Positions 55,680 to 64,000 of a stretch of 64,000 bases of DNA are shown piece by piece; position 1 is the stretch's first letter; each line of letters opens with the position of its first letter. Source of the stretch: Ophiura sarsii (taxonomy: Eukaryota; Echinodermata; Ophiuroidea; Amphilepidida; Ophiuridae); contig CM069448.1 of assembly GCA_035610835.1 (NCBI GenBank), forward strand, positions 30,971,583 through 31,035,582, written 5' to 3'. The position numbers and the translations under genes are program-made. Under the pieces are notes generated by a model that was not told where the DNA came from, made no database searches, and was given only the letters and a program-made list of their open reading frames with translations.

Positions 55680-56283
55680 AAACTTGGCTGGGTCCGCGCC
55701 TGTATGGTCATGGTGTCATGTGACGTGTAGCTCCTGGTGTGTTCAGCTTAGTAACAAACGCCAGCGCAGTAGGTGCAGTGAGAAAAAAAAAGGGAGGTAT
55801 GGCGTCACGTGTGTATATTGACCAGCCACCATCCCGTAATCGGGCACATATTACGCGTCTTTTCCATCGACCAACAAGCTTATTAAAAAGGACCGCAATT
55901 TTCATTATTTTTTACAAAACTATTTTTGTTTTTGTTGTTGAAATTACAGATTTTAACAGGGTTCTTCTTATTTAATGGTTGAATAAAAACACAACGAAAC
56001 ATCTTCCCAAATATCTGAAGTCAGACATTTTAATTATAACTGGCACAATCGTGCACGCACATTCCTGCATACGGACCCCCCCCCCCCCCCCCCAAGGGAT
56101 TTTATAATAATCCCTTTGGGCTACACGCAAATGGCTTATACTGAGGGCAACTCTACAAAGGAGAAACCATACGAATGTCTAAAACTTAATTTGAGTGCAT
56201 GGAACCCACCACCTCAAGGCTACAGTCGAATCTTTAGATATAATGTACGTTGACACAATCACCTGTGACATCATCATAATCAG
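55680..56283. other. stretch with one small open frame, no recognised gene
   Basis: ATG at 55799 opens MASRVYIDQPPSRNRAHITR on the plus strand; the frame 55739-55975 ends in a hydrophobic tail. No family recognised. A C run lies at 56080-56093. Confidence 0.3.
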
Positions 56284-56288
56284 TTTAA

Positions 56289-56773
56289 AGGGGCAATAAG
56301 AGATCCTTCATGGAGGGAGCCCTCATTTTTTTCAGAAGTTGGGTTTTTCACATACGTATGCTTATACGTACTAATTACCACCCAAGCATTTTGAGTTTCT
56401 ATATGATCACATCGATACTACCCATATTCATCTGAAGGCCACAGGTGGCTTCTCACTTATTAATTTATTTCATGTTTATTCAAAAAAAACATTGAAGACC
56501 ACCCATGGCTTATTACGTGATGCTTAGTCATGACCTCCCTGATTCCATTGGTAGTGACTTCAAACCAAAATATAAAAAAAGTGAAAAGCACCAATATACC
56601 TTCGGAAATGCTGCCAAAATGTCTTTATTTTATTTTTTGTACTGATTTTTTGGTTTTGGTTTTAAAGAAATCTTACATGAGAGGGTTTCTATATGCATGA
56701 TTTGTATATCATTTATCTAAACAATGTGAATATATTGAATTTTCAGTTTTTTGTGAAATCTCTCAATGCCCCT
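56289..56773. mobile_element. TTAA-flanked TIR element (AGGGGCA termini)
   Basis: TTAA-AGGGGCAATAAGAGAT at 56285 and ATCTCTCAATGCCCCT-TTAA at 56777 are inverted. The left end of a second copy starts at 63826. Confidence 0.75.
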
Positions 56774-56777
56774 TTAA

Positions 56778-57885
56778 ATAAGTGACAACCTTACATTGGA
56801 TGAAAGATGTGCTCTCTGGAGACTTTTATGCAACAATATAGTCATAAGGGTGGTTCCATTGCAATTATGGACACAGATAAATATATCGCAGAAGTAGTAT
56901 AATGACAAGCACACCATCCAGTATCTGATCTAAGCAATGCCCACACACAAAAAATATATACAATCTCTTGTACTTTGATCAGGATATTGCAAAATGTTGA
57001 TTTTGAACAAATCATCACGTGGATGAACACACGTGCTCGGATTCAGGCGGTCAAAAGGCAAGCATCCGGGTTGAAAATATGGATGGCGCTGTTAATGATC
57101 ACATCGTAAAATCTAATTGAAAGCCGTAACACTTCTTCAAAAATGTAATGAAATATTGATATGTATTTGTTAGAATGAAGCTGAGACGATTATAACTAAA
57201 GCATTCGAGACTTGAAAATGGTTACTAAGGCCCCAAAACTCTTTTAGGCCCATTTACGTGTAATCCATTTTCTCATAAAAAGGTGCCCTGGTCTTAGACC
57301 AGAACTATATCTAGTTCCTACTTAACTTTGTCTTCGTTCCCACCTTCTTTTTTTACTTGCACCTATTTGGTATGACGTCCAATAAACTGCAAATGCCAAT
57401 TATCATTTATAAATTTCTGCACATTGAGTTTTTAGTTGATCTCAATTGAAAATTCCCATAGCGTTACACTGCCGACAATGAGCTAATTGATATTCATGAG
57501 GTGATTTACTACAGCGATTTTACATTGGAATTTTGGACTTGCTCGATAAAATCATGAATTGCAATGCTTTTAATTCATGAATCTGTATAAGAAACATGAA
57601 TTTATTTATTGGTATAAAATGTACAATAAACACAATGAAATGGTAATTGGGTCTGATGGTTTAATACTTTGTCGACAATTATGATAACTTGCAAGCTTCC
57701 AGGGGGAGAAAAACTTTTGCGCGTCAGTGTACGTGAGACGTACACAGTGAATATAATACTAGTTTCCCAGTTGTCAAATCCCATCCATATAGAGGTGCAG
57801 CCGTAGCGAGCGCCCCGATCACAGTATATTAAATTAAACAGGAAATTGATATGTCTTTCTCTTTTGTATTTGAATCCTTAGTTGA
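56778..57885. other. stretch without a recognised gene
   Basis: No gene or repeat recognised on either strand. Confidence 0.4.
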
Positions 57886-57921
57886 TCTTATGATATAGCT
57901 GGGGAAAAGTCTTCACACTTT

Positions 57922-60900
57922 TCACATTTGTATGGTTTCTTTTGTATGAATCTTTTCATGTCTGGTTTTAGCGCCTGAACAAGAAAGACTCTTACCACAG
58001 TAATCACATTGGTATGATTTCTCTTTAGTATGACTCCTTTCATGTATGGTCTTATCACTTGAATGAGAGAAACTCTTATCGCAAAATGAGCATTGGTATT
58101 GTTTCTCTTTAGTATGAATCCTTTCATGTCTGGTCTTACCACTTAAACAAGAAAAACCCATATCACAGTACTCACATTGGTATGGTTTCTCCTTAGTAGT
58201 ATGCAGCGTTCGAAATAGCGGCCATCCGGTCATCCGAAATGACCAAATCTACCGGCGGATGACCAGTTTTTCTTGGCCAATCATCCGGCGGATGACCAAA
58301 ATTATGGGAGATGAAAGTGAAGAAGAGGAATACCAGGATGTATTAGAGGCTATGGACATGACCGTCCTATTGAGAGACGTACTGAAAGAACAAGTCATGG
58401 TCGCGAATGAACCAGCCCTAGAGGCCGCAAATGAGGATGACACTGACACAGCTGACGACCCTGACCCTGCAACTGCAGTTGTGGAACTTGAGGCTGAGTC
58501 AGATATGGATGACTTGGATACAGATCCAATGGAGTCGGGAGATTAAGAGTGAAGAAGAGGATCATCCGGGTGCATTAGAAGTTTCAAATGAGGATGACAC
58601 TGACCCAGCGGACGACACCAACCTGCAGTTGTCGAACTTGAGGCTGAGTCGGATGAGGATGACCTTGATAGAGATCCAATGGAGTTGGGAGATTAAGAGG
58701 ATCATCCGGGTGCATTAGAAGTTGCAAACGATAATTACACTGACCTAGCGGACGACACCGACCATGCAGTTGTGGAACTTGAGGCTGAGTCGGATGAGGA
58801 TGACCTGGATACAGATCCAATAGAGTTGGAGATGAGAATGAAGAAGAGGATCATCAGGATGCATTGGAAGCTGTAATGAGGACTACACCGACCCTGCAGT
58901 TGTGAAACTTGATGCTGAGTCAGATGAGGATGAGCTGGATACAAATCCAATGAAGTCGGGAGATACGAGTGAAGAAGAGTATCATCAGGATGCATTTAAG
59001 GGCTTACAGCTGGTCGTCCTATTGAGAGACGAACTGAAAGAACGTGCCGACTAGAACAAATAAGTGACCGAAGAAAAACAGTAGTTAAAAGAGAGGAGAT
59101 TGTAAAATAAAGAGAAAGTTGTTTATGGAGCATAGAGGGTGATGTGGAATTGTCGTAATTGTATGTGTTATATTAAACAATGTATGTGTATAGGCCTATG
59201 TGAAGACTCGCTTAAAATGTGATTTTTGAGCTTGCCACTGAGAAAAATGCGGATAACCAAAATTATTGGCGGATGACCAAAATCCCAACCTAGGTTATTT
59301 TTCTTATTTCGAACGCTGGTAGTATGAATCCTTTCATGTATGGTCTTATCACTTAAATGAGAGAAACTCTTATCGCAAAATGAGCATTGGTATGGTTTCT
59401 CTTTAGTATGAATCCTTTCATGTCTGGTCTTATCACTTGAACCAGAGAAAAGGTCATCGCAGTATGAAGATTGGTATGGTTTCTCATTAGTATGAATCCT
59501 TTCATGTGTGGTCTTATCGCCTGATCGGGAAAATCTTTTATCACAATATTCACATTTGTATGGTTTCTCTTTCCTATGAATCCTTTCGTGGGTGGTCTTG
59601 TGAGTTGATCGGGAGAAACTCTTATCACAGTATGAACATTGGTATGGTTTCTCTTTTGTATGAATCCTTTCATGTATGGTCCTGTCATTAGACTGAGAGA
59701 AACTCTTACTACAAAATGAACATGGGTATGGTTTCTCTTTCCTATGAATCCTTTCGTGGGTGGTCTTAGCAATTGAATCAGAGAAACGTTTATCGCAGTA
59801 TAAACATGGGTATGGTTTCTCTTTTGTATGAATCCTTTCATTTCTGGTCTTATCATCTGATCGGGAAAACCTCTTATCACAGTATGCACACTGGTATAGT
59901 GTCTCTTTTGTATGAATCGTTTCATGTCTGGTCTTATTATCTGATCGGGAAAACCTCTTATCACAGTATGTACATTGGTATGGTGTATCTTTTGTATGAA
60001 TTGTTTCATGTATGGTCTGATCACTTGATCTGGAAAAACTCTTGTTACAGTATTCGCATTTGTGTGGTTTCTCTTTCGTATGAATCCTTTCGTGGCTGGT
60101 CTTGTGAGTTGATCGGGAGAAACTCTTATCACAGTATGAACATTGGTATGGTTTCTCTTTTGTATGAATCCTTTCATGTATGGTCCTGTCATTAGACTGA
60201 GAGAAACTCTTACCACAAAATAAACATTGGTATGGTTTCTCTTTCCTATGAATCCTTTCGTGGGTGGTCTTAGCACTTGAATCAGAGAAACGTTTATCGC
60301 AGTATGACCATTGGTATGGTTTCTCTTTTGTATGCATCCGTTCATGTCTGGTCTCCGCACTTGAATCAGAGAAATGCATATGGCAGTATTCACATTGGTA
60401 TGGTTTCTCTCTTGCATGAATCCTTTCGTGTTTGGTCTTATTATTTGATTGGGAAAAACTCTTATCGCAGTATGAACATTGGAATGGTTTCTCTTTTATA
60501 TAAATCCGTCCATGTCTGGTTTTCGCACTTGAATCAGAAAAACGCTTTTGGCAGTATTCACATTGGTATGGTTTCTCTTTTGTATGAATCATTTCATGTC
60601 TGGTCTTATCACTTGATCGATTAAAACTGTTATCACAGTATTCACATTGGTATGGTTTCTCATTTGTATGAATCCTTTCGTGGCTGGTCTTAGCACTTGA
60701 ATCAGAGAAACGCTTATCACAGTATTCACATTGGTATGGTTTCTCTTTTGTATGAATCCTTTTGTAGTTGGTCTTATCACCTGATTGGGAAAAACACTTA
60801 TCACAATATTTACATTGGTACTGTTTCCCTTTGTTATGACTTCGCCCAGGCCTGACCTGTTCAATTGAGTGACCAAAAATGTTCCCATCTCGCCATCTGA

Positions 60901-61058
60901 TAGATGAACCTTTGAACCAATACCTTCGTATTTGCCTTTCATGACGTCGTTGATGTATCTTATAACTGTCAAAATTACTGAAGATTCTGTGACTGTGATA
61001 TTTACAAGCAAAAGGCTTCAGTGGGTTTTCAATATCGTCTAACATGGCGACTGCAATG
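57922..61058 (-). CDS. C2H2 zinc-finger gene 2, ~21 fingers, split by a hAT-like insertion
   Basis: The exon starts after acceptor TTTCCCTTCCAG (61059-61060); ATG is at 61043-61045. The N-terminal module reads LKPFACKYHSHRIFSNFDSY then IHQRRHERQIRRYWFKGSS, as in gene 1. Eighteen tandem fingers with HTKEKPYQC linkers follow. Several have lost a ligand: first Cys to Trp in finger 7 and to Ser in 17, His to Asn in 12, last His to Tyr in 4. At 59318 a 1,115 bp insertion begins; the frame then runs into unrelated residues. Three more fingers (CEYCDMGFSCLSGKTRHERIH onwards) continue at 58195-57922 and stop after KETIQM. Without the insertion and one target copy the coding length is 2,001 bp, exactly in frame, 666 residues. 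It is probably a nuclear DNA-binding protein of a lineage-specific family; partners and targets are unknown. Confidence 0.85.
58204..59318 (+). mobile_element. hAT-like non-autonomous element, 1,115 bp, inside zinc-finger gene 2
   Basis: Perfect 14 bp termini CAGCGTTCGAAATA / TATTTCGAACGCTG and a perfect 8 bp target duplication GTAGTATG (58196-58203 and 59319-59326). Subterminal GGCGGATGACCAAAAT motifs occur near both ends. The interior carries a plus-strand acidic frame and ~150 bp tandem repeats but no transposase. Confidence 0.95.
58259..58996 (+). pseudogene. acidic repeat coding remnant carried by the hAT-like element
   Basis: The frame at 58259-58546 (95 codons) is rich in Asp/Glu (NEDDTDTADDPDPATAVVEL, DMDDLDTDPMESGD). 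~130-165 bp units with GAAGAAGAGGATCATC, ATGAGGATGACACTGACC, CTTGAGGCTGAGTCGGATGA and GATCCAATGGAG are repeated about four times to 58996, later units with frameshifts. It may be a captured host gene fragment amplified inside the element. Confidence 0.5.
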
Positions 61059-61079
61059 CTGGAAGGGAAACAGAAAAGA

Positions 61080-61980
61080 AGAACGCGTTTGTTTAAAATA
61101 TAGCAGCTAGAGCAATATAATGCGATTTTTGTTTATATACATGAGATGGGCTATGTGAAATGTGTTTTCTACCGTGTGCCATAGAACACACAAATCATAT
61201 TTTGTTGAACTGTATTTACGGTAACTGTATGAACATGTATGAAAATGTGAATTTTAAAAGCTACGCGCGCGGTCTCAGACAAACTTGTTTTGTATTTTTA
61301 TTTTGGTCTTACATCACAAACTTTAGTTTGCCGCAGTCAAGTCATGATAAACATGGACGGGCGTTATAGACTAAAAGTCTTCCCTTTGTGCCCGAGACGT
61401 CAGGTAAACAGGCAATACAGTGTAGAAGATACTTTGTAGCAACCAAAAGTATTCGGACACTATAAAGTCAAAGTCTTTATAAAATCTCTCACAGATATTG
61501 ACACATCTATATATTTATTCATCTTAAAAATAATATATTTGGGATGGAAATTTAGTTTTATTTTGACACCATACAAATTATCTGTACTTTTTCAATTTTC
61601 ACCCAAACATGATCTGAAACATTTCTTCATTTAAGCAAATTTGACTCTAAACAAGGTAAAATGTCAATGCGAAAAACTTGAACGATGAAATATTGTTTAT
61701 TTTCCTTTTAAATATTAATGTCTCAATATTCATCTTAAATTCATTTAAACATACGTTGACCCTTGATTGATGGGTAACTTTGGCCTACAAGGAAAAAAAG
61801 TTTATTTGTCAAATTTTGAGAAAGGTTTTATAGTTTATACATTTTTTGATATCATATAATTAAAACATAATATTACCCTGCTACATAATGACACGTGTAC
61901 GATGTGGAAATGGACCTAAACACCGTGAGCTCCAGGATTTGTTCTTTACTTTGGGGTATATTTTAGGAGTTGATTATTTC
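61080..61980. other. stretch without a recognised gene; possible Tc1-type terminal remnant
   Basis: TACAGTGTAGAAG ... CAACCAAAAGTATTCGGACAC at 61419-61461 resembles a Tc1/mariner inverted terminal repeat, but no opposite end was found. Confidence 0.3.
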
Positions 61981-63822
61981 AACAAATTTCATGTGGTGGG
62001 TGTATTCAGCAACTTGTATGTGGTTGGATTATATACATGTATATAATTTACCTACAATGTCTGGCAAAACAATTCAGTCTCATTTGCATTCTTCATTACG
62101 ACACAGACCAGCATTTACTGAAAAAAGAAGCGAAAACAGAATTTTCTTTGTTTTTAGTATAAGGGAGTACAGAAATACATTGATTGGGTGGGTTAGGCAA
62201 CTTGCAATTTTCGGTGTCTTAAATTTGTTGCCCCCCTTTACAAACTTGAAAACTTTGTTGACCCCCACTCCCTTTAAAAATCCGGAGGGATAAATCGTTG
62301 GATTAGGAACAAAGCCACTCACATACTAAACATATACTACTGTACTATTCATAGAGTGAACCAAAAAGTGACCAAAAAAAAAAAAAAAAAAAAAGTTTTT
62401 ATAAACTTTTTTTTTAATATTTCAAAAAAATATCAAATTAGGTTTTTAAAAAACATCATAAACAGCAATTTGGGTACTAGTATTTATTACTCACAATTGT
62501 TTTTGTTAGCTTTGTTGAACTTTTTTGGTCAAAAAAAGTATTTTTTTGTGATTTTCTCAACAAAAAAACCCATTTTTAGTCAAAATTGATGCAGAATTTG
62601 GATTCTCTGACTTGTTTCCTTTCCATAAATGTATACTTTTATTATGCATTTGTTTAATAGTTCAATAATTTAACAGCACTCATGCGGTGTGGTCTAATAA
62701 TGGTATAATAAAAGTTCCATAATGATTGAAAGTACTTTTATGATAAAACATTGAAGTCTTCCACGGGGCTCCCACGCAAGATAAACCATGATTAAGCTTA
62801 CCTATACATTTTACCGTTTGAATATTATATGAATCTTGCGTGCATCGATTAGGCCCTACGAATCAGATGAAAATCAGTTTGGTGATTCTTTCCAAGTTGT
62901 GTTTCCTGCAAGTCAAACGGTGCTACCTTTTTTCTCGATATACTCGTTTCAACATCAACACATTGATTAAAATGACAAATTAATGTCGACCGCCGTCATT
63001 ATGTGCGTTAATCAATACACCAGTCAAGTGACGTATTTAGCCCCCTATCTTATTGTAAATCAGAGGATGAATCGGGCGTGAGATAATCAGCACAGCTGCA
63101 CAAGCAATGAGAATTGGTTCGTATACACACACAGCCAGTAGGGAGGTCACGCTGCATGTCATAATTTGTTATACGCGAGAAAACAATGGAGTCGCAGTGA
63201 CTGCAATATTTGCTAGAAATAGCTTCGGAAAATGGTCTATTTGGGCATCTCAAAAACTGAGAAACGTGTTAAAAATCATGTAGAATTTTAGAGGAGGGTC
63301 AATATTAATAACATCCGCAGAACGGTAAAATGTATAGTATTAAACACGTTTTGTGACCAAATTTATGTCGTAAAATGTTGAAAAATTCACGTTTTGAAAA
63401 TCTGTGGTCTTCGAAATTACAGGAATCCTACTACTCATTCTAAACCTCACTAAATCATGAAATGAACCCTCGTCTACAAAAAAGTCCATGTACGTATTGC
63501 TCTATCTACTTGGAGATAGCGAAGACCACGGAAACTTCATAGCTTCATACCACGGAATGAAATCCGCCATAGACATACATGACGAAAATCGTACAGATTT
63601 CCCGGGACAGATTTGCACTGCAGTCTTCTGTGTAGGGAGTGTTGACAATAATAGCAAGGTCGTTAGCCTATTGTGTTTGTGCATGTTTGTGACGACTGAC
63701 CCCGTTTAACAATCTTCATAGCTTTCATATAGGGCTTGGGTGACCTAACTATTGACTGCACACACGGTCAATCACTGTCAATCATTCGTTGGAAATATCA
63801 GGACATAGAGGTAATCTCACAT
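61981..63822. other. AT-rich right flank without a recognised gene
   Basis: A 22-base A run lies at 62373-62394, with GTGACCAAAAAA / TTTTTTGGTC in inverted positions around 62365-62530. Open frames at 61970-62293, 63050-63253 and 63488-63709 show no known motif. Confidence 0.35.
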
Positions 63823-63825
63823 TAA

Positions 63826-64000
63826 AGGGGCATTGAGATCATATATATACTGTTACAATATCACGATTTCCGTAATTGAGAGAAACATATTCGTTTGTCC
63901 AATAGTAATATGCACATGGTTCGTTTCGCATCTCATCTTCTCTAGCAGATGTCTTGGTATATTATACTATAGTAAAAAACGGTACCGATAGTGCAAGCAT
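63826..64000. mobile_element. left end of a second AGGGGCA TTAA element, cut by the window edge
   Basis: TTAA-AGGGGCATTGAGATC at 63822-63840 matches the terminus of the element at 56289-56773. Confidence 0.5.

Noticed and set aside
59773..60195. plus-strand frames with repeated SYHSM / VSLLYESF motifs
   Set aside because: Antisense of the zinc-finger array, open only because of its 84 bp periodicity.
59353..60417. 354-codon minus-strand frame overlapping zinc-finger gene 2 in another frame, with ~28-residue repeats
   Set aside because: It is the shadow of the tandem finger repeats (84 bp period keeps alternate frames open); the C2H2 frame has the recognisable ligands.

Overview
The window is nuclear DNA of an animal, most likely a marine invertebrate deuterostome (echinoderm- or hemichordate-like). 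This is an inference from a spliced NHLRC2 orthologue, tandem C2H2 zinc-finger genes, CR1-, L1/Tx1-, Penelope- and DIRS-like retroelement pieces, and very many short inverted-repeat (MITE-type) elements often bounded by long poly-G/poly-C runs. There is no prokaryotic gene organisation. Most of the 64 kb is repeats; long open frames are few.

Layout. 1-6 kb: an unidentified exon between direct repeats, a scrambled Ty3/Gypsy pol remnant, a TTF/hAT-type zinc-finger remnant and a small tandem repeat. 6.2-13.0 kb, minus strand: six coding exons of NHLRC2 (thioredoxin-like domain, NHL propeller, C-terminal beta domain). Every splice phase agrees; only the N-terminal exon is missing. Its introns hold MITEs with perfect target-site duplications. 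13-18.8 kb: a Penelope-like fragment, a 17-20 bp minisatellite and several TIR elements. 18.8-30.4 kb: a satellite of about 180 bp units interrupted by two 5'-truncated CR1-like retrotransposons and a 7.8 kb composite inverted-repeat element that carries a DIRS-gag-like reading frame and decayed tRNA-like sequences. 31.2-32.4 kb: a 1.2 kb element with perfect 33 bp TIRs. 32.6-37.25 kb: about 28 copies of a ~156 bp satellite whose monomers are themselves TIR-bounded, with a 2,044 bp higher-order duplication.

37.8-42.5 kb: a 4.6 kb element with roughly 500 bp inverted repeats enclosing a broken gene for a large uncharacterised protein, the best candidate here for an undescribed mobile system. 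42.7-49.4 kb: tandem repeats, poly-G/C-bounded MITEs and an AATATTGG-rich element with a long internal palindrome. 49.9-52.1 kb and 57.9-61.06 kb, minus strand: two paralogous C2H2 zinc-finger genes. The first has lost the ATG used by its paralogue and is decaying; the second is split by a 1,115 bp hAT-like insertion whose removal, with one target-site copy, restores the frame exactly. Between and after them lie more MITEs and an L1/Tx1-like remnant.

No operon-like cooperation is expected. NHLRC2 looks like the one conserved housekeeping gene; the rest records successive waves of mobile elements. All calls come from reading the sequence and from family knowledge; no database search was run.
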